Assembly: GCA_964371785.1 (NCBI GenBank)
Contig: CAYJOL010000004.1
Location: 186,001-250,000, forward strand
Source: CAVQCT01 sp964371785
GTDB lineage: Bacteria; Zixibacteria; MSB-5A5; GN15; FEB-12
Direction: 5' to 3'
Length of the DNA: 64,000 nt
Shown: positions 46,093-56,800 of the stretch, piece after piece
Layout: each line of letters begins with the position of its first letter
Position numbering within the stretch: position 1 is the first letter of the stretch
Made by a program: the position numbers and the translations under genes
Notes under the pieces: model-generated
The model's input: only the letters and a program-made list of their open reading frames with translations
What the model was told of the DNA's origin: nothing
Database searches by the model: none

Positions 46093-46451
46093 AAGCAGTT
46101 TTTTGCACCACAGGAAACCAGGGCTTCCTGCACGCTCCCTTTTACTGTCAGATAATCAAGCAGGTCAAGAACTCTGAGGACATGGACTATAGTCTCCGAT
46201 GGACCGGCCAGGATAATATCGCCGCCCAACTCCCGCGAGCCCTCTACGGTGCCAAGTATTGACCCGACTCCCGCTGACGAGATAAACTCGAGCTCGCTCA
46301 TATCTATGACGATGTATCTCACCCCTCTGGATTGAATCGAGTTGACAATCTCCACCATCTCGTGAGCATTGTTGTTATCAAGCATGCGGGCAGTCTTAAT
46401 GACAACAACGTCGTTACTGACTTCGCGGGTGATAATATCAAAGTCACTCAT
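46089..46451 (-). CDS. STAS-domain anti-sigma factor antagonist (RsbV/SpoIIAA-like)
   Basis: 120 residues covering a single STAS domain. The phosphorylatable serine region reads IDMSELEFISSAGVGSILG, the standard DMSxxxxISSAG motif. The ATG at 46451 has GGAG 7 bases upstream; a GTG two codons earlier is less likely. The start overlaps the end of the STAS-HATPase gene by 8 bases, and its own stop overlaps the kinase start. In partner switching, such a protein is phosphorylated by an RsbW-type kinase and dephosphorylated by an RsbU-type phosphatase, both encoded just upstream. Confidence 0.93.
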   Translation of the reverse strand: MSDFDIITREVSNDVVVIKTARMLDNNNAHEMVEIVNSIQSRGVRYIVIDMSELEFISSAGVGSILGTVEGSRELGGDIILAGPSETIVHVLRVLDLLDYLTVKGSVQEALVSCGAKNCL

Positions 46452-47220
46452 CGGCACGCTCCAGCTTCTTGGTCAGGGTAAGGACGTTGAGTTGACCCTG
46501 TTTGCGCTCGTAATGCATTCGGTCGGTCATTCGTTTGATCAGTATCACGCCGATTCCATGATTCTGCCGGCGATTTATCACCTGCGAGGGATCGAAATCG
46601 TCCTTATGAGGGGTTGGATCGAATGCCTTCCCTTTGTCGATGAATCTGAATTCGGCCTCGTCCCCGTTCAATTTGACGGACACGTCGACCGCGTCTCGCT
46701 CGGCAAGCCCCGAGTGCAGCCTTATGTTGGTGGCAACTTCGTAGAAAATAGTCTCGAGTTCGACAATCTCTCGGTCACCGACACCGCGCCGGACAAGGTG
46801 CTGCCGAAGCTTCTTCATCGCCGATGCAACGGCCATCGGACTCAGCTCAACGCGCAGTAATAATTCCTGGCCGTATTCTTCGGGACTGACCGTTGATCTG
46901 GTGACGCTGCAAGTATGCTGTTGGACGTTGTGCAGATAGAAAAGATCAGCCAGATCCAGCACTTCGAGAACTTTCAGAAAATTAGGATGCAAATTATCCA
47001 GACGCAAATCGACTCTGCGCTCAGCGCATCGCGATCGCACGTTCCAGAGAATGTTGATGTGCGTGGACGTAATACGCTCTAATCGTGAACAATCAAGAAC
47101 CACTTCATTCGGATTCGTCTGCAATAGATCATCCACCGCCGCCAGAAGATTTGAGATGGTGCCGGGGGTAAGTTCCGCGGGGACCTTGATTTTTGTCCTA
47201 TTGTCAGTATCAGCGAACAT
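46444..47220 (-). CDS. STAS-HATPase fusion (RsbV- and RsbW-like domains in one protein)
   Basis: About 258 residues in two domains. The N-terminal ~100 look like a STAS fold (VVLDCSRLERITSTHINILW), where the usual phospho-serine motif SSxG is replaced by TSTH. The C-terminal ~130 are a GHKL ATPase of the RsbW/SpoIIAB type: YEVATNIRLHSG (N box), FIDKGKAFDP (G1) and QNHGIGVILIKRM (G2). RsbW-like kinases phosphorylate STAS antagonists and hold a sigma factor or other partner. The ATG at 47220 overlaps the phosphatase gene by 11 bases; a GTG at 47259 would extend it by 13 residues. Confidence 0.88.
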   Translation of the reverse strand: MFADTDNRTKIKVPAELTPGTISNLLAAVDDLLQTNPNEVVLDCSRLERITSTHINILWNVRSRCAERRVDLRLDNLHPNFLKVLEVLDLADLFYLHNVQQHTCSVTRSTVSPEEYGQELLLRVELSPMAVASAMKKLRQHLVRRGVGDREIVELETIFYEVATNIRLHSGLAERDAVDVSVKLNGDEAEFRFIDKGKAFDPTPHKDDFDPSQVINRRQNHGIGVILIKRMTDRMHYERKQGQLNVLTLTKKLERADE

Positions 47221-48808
47221 GCACTTCGCTTTCTTTGCTAATAACTCTTTTATCGTCACGGAATCCCGTCCATTTCATAGCCAGTAAGGTAATATCGTCA
47301 AATTGCTCGGTATCCCCGACAAATTCAGTATGTTTTCTCATTATGCGGTCTGTGAACTCCGCAGGTGTGTCCGCTCGGGCTCTCACAACCGCGTCCATCA
47401 GCCGGTCCATACCGAACTCTTCCCCGTTCTTTCCGGGGGCTTCGTTAATCCCGTCGGTGTACTGAACCAGCCAGTCACCGGGGGCCAAATCTATGACTCC
47501 TAATTCGATGCGGCTGTCAAACGGTTCCGGTGGCATCATGCCCAGCGGGTAACCTTTCGTTTTGAAAAGCTCAGCCTGACCGGTCGCTCCGGATATTTTG
47601 ATTAGCGGGTTGTGGCCGGCCGAAGCAAAACTGAATTTGCCGGTAGGAATATCAAGGATTCCAAGGAACATCGTCACAAACATACCTTTTTTGATATTTG
47701 TCAGAATCTCACGATTGACTTCCGCCAGCAACTTGTCCGGCTCAATGTTATTTCTCGCTATCCGCTTGACGATATCCCGTGTCAGAAGCATCACGAGCAT
47801 ACCAGGCAGAGATTTGCCCGAAACATCGGCCACCAAAAACCCTATTCTGTTGTCATCGTACTCAATAAAGTCATAATAATCGCCGCCCACCTCCCTGGCG
47901 CTGCGATATGATCCGGAGAATTCGAACCCCGGTCTGACCGGATAACTACGCGGCAGGATATTGGCCTGAATCTCGCGGGCAATTTCCAATTCGCGGGCAA
48001 TCCGCTCCTTCTCAATAATCTCATGTTGAGCCGCGTTCAGCTTCCGGCCCATTACACGAAGCGTCTCGGACAGGTAACCAAACTCATTCCGGTTGGTCAC
48101 CGGGACATCAAAAGCGATATTGTCGAAATTGATCTGTTTGAGCGAATCCGTTATCTGCTTGATCGGCCGAAGTTTCCTATGCAGCAGAACCATGGTCACC
48201 GGTATTCCCACAAGAAGCAGCACAATAGTAATTGTGATGACCGTGACGATCGATTGACGTCGTGCTATCATAATCTGACGGGCGGAAGAGGCTATCCCCA
48301 ATTGACCTACCAGAATATCATTCTCCCTGATCGGTACGGTGATGAGTATTGTATCCCTGACCAGTCCAAACGCCTCAGCATCATGCAGAACATCGCTGAA
48401 CTGATTCGATTTAACGACTTGAAGGCTGGATGTCGAAATGACTTTCTTGATATCGGTATGGGCAAGGAACCTGCCGTCCCTGTCGGTTATTCCGACCCAG
48501 CGAATGTCCGGATTGTCGGACGCAAGTTTTCGGCATATGTTATTCAGCAACAGAGCATCAGGGCCATTGGTCGACAGTATCAGTTTGCCGGCCGGTCCGG
48601 AATATGAACGCGCCTGGATAAGGAGCTTCTCCACTTCGGCGCGCGTGACGGTCTTTACATATCTATCCGTCATGATATAACCGGCCGCAATCATCAGCAG
48701 AAAAATTATCGCCGATATATACAGTGAGAATTCAACGCGAATCGAACGTTTGAATTGCTTCGGTTCGGGCCAATCGTGCGCAAGCACGCTCTTATCGTTC
48801 GAATCCAT
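47210..48808 (-). CDS. Membrane-bound SpoIIE/RsbU serine phosphatase with sensor and HAMP domains
   Basis: About 532 residues. Two membrane segments (about 25-45 and 190-210) bracket an extracytoplasmic sensor of ~140 residues (IRWVGITDRDGRFLAHTD suggests a Cache/PAS-like fold). A HAMP linker follows (LRPIKQITDSLKQINFDNI), then the PP2C-type SpoIIE domain: GGDYYDFIEYDDNRIGFLVA, DVSGKSLPG, SAGHNPLI, YTDGINEAPG. The acidic metal ligands are intact. It would dephosphorylate the STAS protein encoded two genes later in response to an external signal. The start at 48808 overlaps the PorV-like gene by 17 bases; a longer start at 48838 is less likely. Confidence 0.93.
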   Translation of the reverse strand: MDSNDKSVLAHDWPEPKQFKRSIRVEFSLYISAIIFLLMIAAGYIMTDRYVKTVTRAEVEKLLIQARSYSGPAGKLILSTNGPDALLLNNICRKLASDNPDIRWVGITDRDGRFLAHTDIKKVISTSSLQVVKSNQFSDVLHDAEAFGLVRDTILITVPIRENDILVGQLGIASSARQIMIARRQSIVTVITITIVLLLVGIPVTMVLLHRKLRPIKQITDSLKQINFDNIAFDVPVTNRNEFGYLSETLRVMGRKLNAAQHEIIEKERIARELEIAREIQANILPRSYPVRPGFEFSGSYRSAREVGGDYYDFIEYDDNRIGFLVADVSGKSLPGMLVMLLTRDIVKRIARNNIEPDKLLAEVNREILTNIKKGMFVTMFLGILDIPTGKFSFASAGHNPLIKISGATGQAELFKTKGYPLGMMPPEPFDSRIELGVIDLAPGDWLVQYTDGINEAPGKNGEEFGMDRLMDAVVRARADTPAEFTDRIMRKHTEFVGDTEQFDDITLLAMKWTGFRDDKRVISKESEVHVR

Positions 48809-50816
48809 AAGACAGTTCCTGCATTTTGCTGATTTCATTCTCGGTCCGCCTGATGTAGTCGGCTATTTCATCGTTGTTGGGCTGGAGTTGTGCCGCCTTC
48901 TTCCAGACGCTTACCGCCTCTTTCAGTTTATTCTGGCCATATAACTCGACACCAACATACTTATATGCGTTAACCAGATAGGTCCTCACTGATTGGTAAT
49001 CCGGTGAGAGAACTTCCACTTTCTCCCAATACTGAATCGCCTGTTTAAGGTCGCCGTTCTTGAAATGCTTCTGGGCAGTTTCATAGTCCGACTCAACCTC
49101 CCGGGTCATTTCAGCGCTGAGCGACTTAGGCAGCTCTTTGGCAACAGCCACTTGCTGACCCGGCTGACCTTTAATCGACTGAGCCGCCAGAATCTGTCTT
49201 CTCAATTCCAGGCAGTAGCCGTGGCCGGCAAACAGTGAAAGAGCCGAGTCAACTGCATTAAGTGCCGACACCAGATTCTCTTGTGCGAAATCTCGCGCCG
49301 CTCTCTGTCGGAACCTCTCGAACTTCACCTTCTTGACCGCCAGTTGAACGCCCTGGTCATCGGGTGCGAATTGAGCAAGTGCGGAAACAACTGACTGAGC
49401 CTCGTCGGTCTTACCATAACTCAGCAACGAGTCAGCCAGCCAGAGTCGAGTTGAAATTGACTCATCGCGCAGGAAACTCTGCTGAATCGCATCGTTGGCC
49501 TTAGTCAAAAGTGAGGCTGCTTCAGCCGAATTCAGTCGCTCGTTCAGAGCTATGCCGGCGTAATAACGGACTCCGAGATAATCGGCCAGCGCCAATCTGG
49601 CTTGCGCCGAGTCAATCGCCTGACTGTAGCGCTGTCCGCTGAGCAGATCATTCAGGCGTTGCTTACACTCACTTGCCAGAGCCGAGATTGCCGTGGTATC
49701 CATATTGCCGCTGCGACTTAAGAACAGGGCACGGTCGAAGGCGCTTGCCGCGCCCGTCAGTTCGCCCTCCCCCAGCATCTGTTTGCCTTGACGGATTAGA
49801 TCGCCTATCATCTCGCTGTTGTGTTTTTGTAATTGATCGCTCATCAGTTGGTTGAATTCCTGTTCCTGCTTCCGGGCCCGGGTCTCCCTTCGAACAGATG
49901 CCGGAGCACCGAATGCCGAGGTAAGACTGAACATGTGAACACTCCCCATATCCCGCTGAACGAGCGAATAGTCAAAACTTATTGAGCGATAGCTCAGCCC
50001 CCCTCCCACCGCCAACTTGGAGTCGTTTAAGCCTCCGCGCAACCAGACCGCGTTTAGAAAGCTGTATTCCATGCCGAGCGACAAACGCGAACTGACCTGA
50101 TTGGTCTTATCCACGCCGGCGAAGACTGTCGCTTCCTGCTCCCACGACGGATTCGGCAGAATTGTGGCTGAAACGCCGATAGCTACTTGTGTCGGGAAAC
50201 TGATATCCTGCTGATCAAGCTTCATCTCCGGTTTTACCGCATTCCGAATCTGCACCGCTAGATCGAACCGGGTCACTCGCTCGGAACCTGTCGTAACGGT
50301 GCGAATTGCCGCCAGATTCAGTCCCGGTGAAGAGGTTGCTGAATAACTATCAAGCGAGTGTTGCTCCAGCTGGATCGCCAAACCAATATCAAAACCCGAG
50401 AGACGGCGTCCGTAGGCAAGGTAAATCGCCATGCGATTATCCGAAGTCTCTCCAAGCAGCAGGTTCGAAGCATCACGCTGTTCGATACCGTCGACTCCCA
50501 GGCGGAATACTCCGATTCCGAAGGATCCCCAGTCAAGAGTTGGCACCGCCACACCTGCGTATTGATAAGCAACATCCGATTCAAACAACCGGGTATAGAA
50601 TCCGGTAATCGCCGTCCGCTCAGCCCGGGCGAGTCGGGCCGGATTCCAGAACGCCGCCACCGCATCGGCCGGAGCTGTCCACGATGCACCGCCGAGCGAT
50701 AATTCCCTCGCCCCGGCGCCGAATGAGAACGGGGACACCGTGCCGCCGTCGTTTGCGCCCAGACCAACACCCGACAGCGCAAGCAATAATCCGATTGACA
50801 GTAACCAGCGTTTCAT
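48792..50816 (-). CDS. PorV/PorQ-like outer-membrane protein with C-terminal TPR repeats
   Basis: About 674 residues. The ATG at 50816 overlaps the stop of the giant gene (ATGA) and opens a signal peptide (MKRWLLSIGLLLALSGVGLG). Residues ~25-330 form a beta-barrel-like region with the PorV/UPF0164 hallmark GAGARELSLGGASWTAPADAVAAFWNPARLA. From ~360 on, several TPR-like helical pairs follow (AASAFDRALFLSRSG, KHFKNGDLKQAIQYWEKVEVL, NKLKEAVSVWKKAAQLQPN). PorV carries cargo to the type IX secretion attachment machinery in Bacteroidetes; here it may export or anchor the giant protein encoded just upstream, which is inference. Confidence 0.85.
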   Translation of the reverse strand: MKRWLLSIGLLLALSGVGLGANDGGTVSPFSFGAGARELSLGGASWTAPADAVAAFWNPARLARAERTAITGFYTRLFESDVAYQYAGVAVPTLDWGSFGIGVFRLGVDGIEQRDASNLLLGETSDNRMAIYLAYGRRLSGFDIGLAIQLEQHSLDSYSATSSPGLNLAAIRTVTTGSERVTRFDLAVQIRNAVKPEMKLDQQDISFPTQVAIGVSATILPNPSWEQEATVFAGVDKTNQVSSRLSLGMEYSFLNAVWLRGGLNDSKLAVGGGLSYRSISFDYSLVQRDMGSVHMFSLTSAFGAPASVRRETRARKQEQEFNQLMSDQLQKHNSEMIGDLIRQGKQMLGEGELTGAASAFDRALFLSRSGNMDTTAISALASECKQRLNDLLSGQRYSQAIDSAQARLALADYLGVRYYAGIALNERLNSAEAASLLTKANDAIQQSFLRDESISTRLWLADSLLSYGKTDEAQSVVSALAQFAPDDQGVQLAVKKVKFERFRQRAARDFAQENLVSALNAVDSALSLFAGHGYCLELRRQILAAQSIKGQPGQQVAVAKELPKSLSAEMTREVESDYETAQKHFKNGDLKQAIQYWEKVEVLSPDYQSVRTYLVNAYKYVGVELYGQNKLKEAVSVWKKAAQLQPNNDEIADYIRRTENEISKMQELSYGFER

Positions 50817-53800
50817 CGAAGTACTGCTACCTTCCTGCGGAAGCTCTCCGACTTGCCCGAGGTGTAGTGGGCCGTTATCCGGCAGAAATAGGTACCGGGC
50901 AATACTTCGCGTCCGGCATCGTTGATTCCTGACCAATGATCGCTCTGGTGCGCACCGGCCACCCTGAATTCGTGGTCCGCTATGGTTCCCACAAAGTCGC
51001 CCGTGATCGAGAACAGGTCGATGTCCACATAGGCATCTTCGGGCAGGACAAAACTGATGGCCGTTTGTTCACCGCGGGACGGATTAAACGGATTCGGATA
51101 ATTCACAAAGGACTGTTCCAGACCCTCACTTGCCACGGACACCTCGATACCACGAACCGGATACGTACCCTCGACCAGTGACGGATAGATGGCCGTCAGC
51201 AAATACTGATCGGACATCTCCAGACAGCTGGAATCCGAAATTATTACCTCAAAATTGCCCTGGTCAGCGTCACTTCTGATATCGCCGACAATCTGTAGCG
51301 TTTTAGAAGAACCTCGTTCTATAATAGACGGTGACGCCAGTACGAAGACAATGGAATCTCCTTGCAACAGGCTGTCCACCGCCACGACCTGACCGTCTAC
51401 CATCAGAGATATCGAATTCAGAAGGTCCGATGCCCGTGCCGGTGCATATACCGACGACGTATGCCGCAGCAGCGAACCGGTCACCCTGTTTAGCGCGACA
51501 TTTCCTTGCAGAATCGGCGACGAGTATGTGAGGTCCGACTCAAAAAGTCTCACGCTCTGCTGACCGCGGCTGACCACCTGAACGGGAAGCTGGACGGGTG
51601 AGACACTCGGTCGACCAGCCGGACGATAAATGGACGTTGTACTTGTCGCTAACGGGTACTGACCTCCGCAGGAAGCGTCAACTACTGTCGAAACCGTTCG
51701 AATCGTGTCGGTGCAGTCCACCGTCCCGATTGTCTCTGCCGATCCCAATACCAGTTTGAAATTGTCAAACGGAACCATGACCTCGATGTCTGCCATCAAA
51801 TCGAGGGTAATGTCTGACCCTGGTGTAACCACCACACCGGTGTCGGAGAAGATGAATTTCGCCGCTCCGTTGTAGAGCAGTATGAACTGCTGGTAAGCAA
51901 TCGAACCACCGTTCATTCGGTAGCCGATTCGGTCAAACATGTCATTTGGATAGAGCGGTTTCCCGACCGAGTCAAGGCAGTCCACCACCATATACCTTAT
52001 CCGAACTGACGAGAAACCGGAGTCGACAGGGTAAGAGAAATTGAGTCTCATGAGCGTCAGTGAGTCAACTCCGGCCACGACCGAAACCGGAAGCATCGGA
52101 GTCAAGCATATCAGCGGACTTTCGGCCGGCTGCTTAAAATGGGCCACACTAGAAGTTATGGGGAAGGCCTGTCCCGTTGCCAATGTCGCGGTGTCGCTAG
52201 CCGAATTAATGAGCGAGCCGGAGCTCAGATCGCGTACGATGAAGGCGGTGCTATCGGTGATTTCAAGCGAAAAACCGGCAATCACGGGTACTGCGCTGAC
52301 ATCTACACAGATACTCAAAGAGTCTTCATTGCCGGGACTCAATGTTATGGGAGAACTAAGGGTGAGATGGAGTCGAGTAGAATCAACGTCAAACGTCACC
52401 TGTTCACCCATTATCGTCTGTCTCCGCATAATACGGACGGTCTCGAATAGATCGCCTGGACTTACGGGCGTGCCGTACTCATCGCGAAACAGCAGGGATA
52501 TCGAGCTGAGTTGGATCTGCGAAGTACCCGGCGCACCCGGATGACGCAGGTTCAACTGTTCCACCGCCACATTCCGCTGACCAAAATTGACTGCGCCTGA
52601 CAACAGATTGGTCCACGCAACCATCATTTCCTGCGATGGGTCGTCTACCCGGCATGTTGCAGTTCTCATAGGAAAGCTCGTGCCCGCTTCATATGGTACG
52701 GTCAGCCCAGTGTTGTTGTCTACACAGATGAGATCCGAGGCAACGGAAAGCACCATATCAAATGAAGCCACTGTAGCCGAACTGTCGATATCTACCAGCA
52801 ATGACAAGTTCTTCTGTACTCCCGGCAGGTACACTATCGGACTGTCGAATCTGAAAGTCACCGAAGACTGGCTGGGGACCGAATCGATTACCGCCAGCGT
52901 TTGGTAGCCGCTTAAGAGCACCATCCGGCTGAATACATTGGACGCAGGACATGGAACTCCTCCGTCGGTTTCGACGGTGAGCGTGACGCTGTCTGTCTTC
53001 ACCATCGCAGTAGTGGAAGTAGTATCCGGTTGAACGATTCTGATATTCAGCGGAAATACGTTGGTTTGCCCTCGGTTGACCGATGGCGGAATCGAATTTG
53101 CGAACTGGATCATCATCTGCGACGGAGAAGACTGGACCGTTATTTCGTCCGTCTGAATAATGACCGAGTATTCGCCGAGCGAAGGGGCCGTGGCGCGAAG
53201 TTGCCAGGATACCCGTCCTACCCGGGCCGCCCTGTAGTAAAACGTAAAATCTGTGCTTTCTCCGGCTCCGAGATTGACCGGCCCGGCAAAGCCGCTATCG
53301 AGCGTCACGACACTTGAATCACTCAGGCCAACAATCAATCCGCTGACGCCATCGACGGCCGAGTCGAGAAGATTGGTGACGATCAAGTGCAGCGGTATCG
53401 ATTGGCCTACTGAATACGTTGCCCCCCCCAGCGCGTAAGCTACACGAAGACTCGATGTTGATATCGTGAATTGTCCCCCGATACTCATTGCTGCGTCCCT
53501 CGGTCCGTCGTTGTCCGACGCATATATACATCCGTTTACCGGAAGCATGAGATCAATCGTCCTGGCCGCATTTGCCGCAGATGCGATATCCGCCACTATC
53601 ATCAATGCAGGAACCGGGGTTGATACCATGAGGTCCAACGACGACACGGACCACAGCCCCGCGTCAAAATTGAAGGCTCCGATCATCGAATCCGACGATT
53701 GCCAGGCGTCATCGCCATTGAGATCCAACCACAGTTCCATGTTGCTTATGTCCGACGAGTCCGCGTCTCCCCTGTTCGAGACTGTAATTGACGTGATGTC

Positions 53801-56800
53801 ATCCGTCAGACTGCCGTTGGGCGCCGGAACAAAACGAGCCAGCGTGATCGATGTATCGCCGGGACTCACGGAACGTGCTTTTTGGGCAAGCTTTGTGTAC
53901 TGAATGCTGATTGAACCGTCGGCCACAAGATATCCGCCTCCGGTAAGCGGAAAATCGCCGTTCACGGTCGCGGCCGGCGTAAAGGTCAAGTCGATGTTTG
54001 ACGAAACCTGCAGCCTCAAGCTGTCGCTGTCGATTACATCGAGCGGCACATCACCAACCACAAAGAAGTACGCGAGCGACTCCGGCGGGAGGATCTGGTT
54101 CAGACCATTCAGGTTGAGCAGTCCATCGACAAATGAGCCGGTTGCCACCAACGAATCGCCGCCAAACACCCGGTCATTATCCGTGTCCATGTATAACGAT
54201 ATCGAGCCGAGTTCATAATCCGAGTACGCCCGACTTGATGCGGTGTGAGAGCTATTGGTCAGACGAATCGCGTCAAGGTCTTGCGGCTGGCTTACGAATC
54301 CGTTGTACAAGGCAAAGGTCAGCAGGACATTCTCATCGCTTCCCGGAGGGAGGGACGATGAACTCTGTGGGATCGCGAACGCGGTTACCCGGTCTGATGG
54401 AAATACCACCAACTCATTCGGATTGCTCACACCGGTATCATCAGGTCCAATAGTACCGGATGCATATTTCACTCCTTCGGCCGGTATCTGTATCTTAATT
54501 GTTCCGACATTGAACTGCTTGTCGAGCACATTGACGACCACAAAGAATCGCCTTCCCGGCAGAGGTATGGAGCACGCGAGTTTCGATATACTCCAATTGG
54601 AGCCTGAGGCGGTGAAAGCCCCCAGGAGGGAATCATCGGAAGTGAAACCGTCGCCCGTGCGATCGGCAAAGAGCGCGATTGATGAAAGCGCATCGACTTC
54701 ATCCAGCGTGCCAATATTGGCAATTGTCAGCTCGTTGAGCACTGCCGGAGAATAACCATTGGACGGTAATGTGAAATCAAGCACTATCTTGCGGGATTGT
54801 CCGCCGAATAGAGGAGATGATTCGATCGCCCGAATGGCAACTGCCGCGGCAGGAAATGCGTCTATGAGCGAGGAGGCACTATTGATCAGCGGATAGCTGG
54901 CTTCAGTCCGTATCGGAAGATTGAAAAACAGGTCGGTAGAGTCCTGAAGTGAGAGACTGATACGATTGCCGTTTTTACTGTTAGTCAAACTCATGAAGGC
55001 GACGATTGACAGTGTCCGTGTAATTCCGGTCCCCTCAAACGCAAACCCGGATGTCGCAAATGTGGCTCGACCGTTCAGGACGGTTGCTTTCGCCATTAAG
55101 CTGTCCGTACCGCCAATGGCTTGGTTGTTGTCATCGTTGTCCGAATAAAGATAAAGCGAATCTATTTGCGAATCCAACTGCAACTGGGTGGCGCCACTGG
55201 CATCAGTAGCCGTCACCGTTACCGTAAGACTGTCCAATTCGGTACCGGAGGTATAATTATTGACGAGGTTGAATACGAGTAGCGGCGCCGTCACTGAGCC
55301 CGGTATTAGTGTTCCGGCAGGCACATTGACAATACTCAGCCCGACCGACTCGATCGGCTCGATTTGAATCGTGTCAATCGGAAGAACAGCGGTATCGATT
55401 GGTCCATCGTTACCGGAAGCTACTTCTATGCCGTTTCTCGGGACGAAAAACGAAATGGTCGCGCCGTTTACCGGATATCCGGCTAGCCTCCCGGCTATAT
55501 AAAAGCGGGTTTGCGAGGTGGTCAACGGACTCTGCAGCCCGCTGAGCGTCCATCGATCGCCGGTGAATGTCAGCCGGCCCTGACGGGTCTCCGTCGACGG
55601 TCCATTCCACACGTCGTTTCCATTATCGCGATAGAGCATCAATGAATCGAAATCGGAATTAGTGGCGGTACCGGCATTGGCGATGGTCATGACTTGCAGA
55701 CTGTCGCTTGTGTATCCGTTACGAGGAAGATCCATTATCATGAGCAGGTAAGTAGAGTCACCCGGCGAGATGAGCCCTGTTCCCGTGTGTTGCCGCGAAA
55801 TCTGTGATGCTACCATGCCATCAACAAAACACCAACCCAGGGAGTTCACTGTATCCGGACCGTCGATTGTCGTGCCATCGAGTGTCGTGATATCAGACGA
55901 AGGCAACACCATGACATCCAGCGAGTCCCCATCGCGGGCGAACGAAGAAATCGCGATTGTCGCCAGAAATGTAAGTCCTGACCCGGCCGGGACTCGGAGT
56001 GGCGGAAATGTCAATGTCTGAGGAGAAGCAGTAAAAGGTGTGACCGCAATCAAACTGTCGAAACCATCCAGCGTTGAATCACCATCTCTGTCGACATAAA
56101 GGTAGATCGAATCGATTTCCGCGAGGATTTGAGCTTCGGTTCCCACACCATGAGAATGGTTCCTCAGCGATATGCTGGTCACATCTTTATCGCGCAGGAA
56201 ATCGTTCGTCAGCCGAAAAGCGAGGACCTCCACTCCTGACTGTCCCGGGTGAATGGCATTGGTGCCGATCGGAATACTGGTGATTGAGAGAGCCTCTATG
56301 ACCACCGCGCCACTGGTATCTGTCACGCCGTCGATACTGCTGCTGGCTGATACATACTCCTGACCCGATGAACCCGCGATAAACGTACCTGAAGAGTCAA
56401 TCGTGCCTTTCCCGTTTCGCAAACCCCAGCTCAGCGTGCCGACATCTGTCAGGTTAAATGAACCGTCGTAACCGACCGCACTGAACAGTAAGGTGTCACC
56501 AATCTTCACTGTAGCCGAGTCAGGTGTTTCGCTCAAGTACATCAACCGACCTGGGGTTACCTGAATGCTGCTAGTAGTATCCGCGATTCCGAAAATCTCG
56601 CTCACGGCGGCAATTCCTCCGCTGCCGACTGTTAGGGGAATAAATTCTCCGTCGGTATTGATATCACCGATTCCTCCGAGCGTCGACCAGTCGATCGGAC
56701 CAAGCCCCACAGCATTGCCGTCGCCGTCGGTGCCACCTAGCGTAAAGACAAGCGTACTATCAGTGCTGATGACCGCGGAATCCGGACTGATTATCATCGT

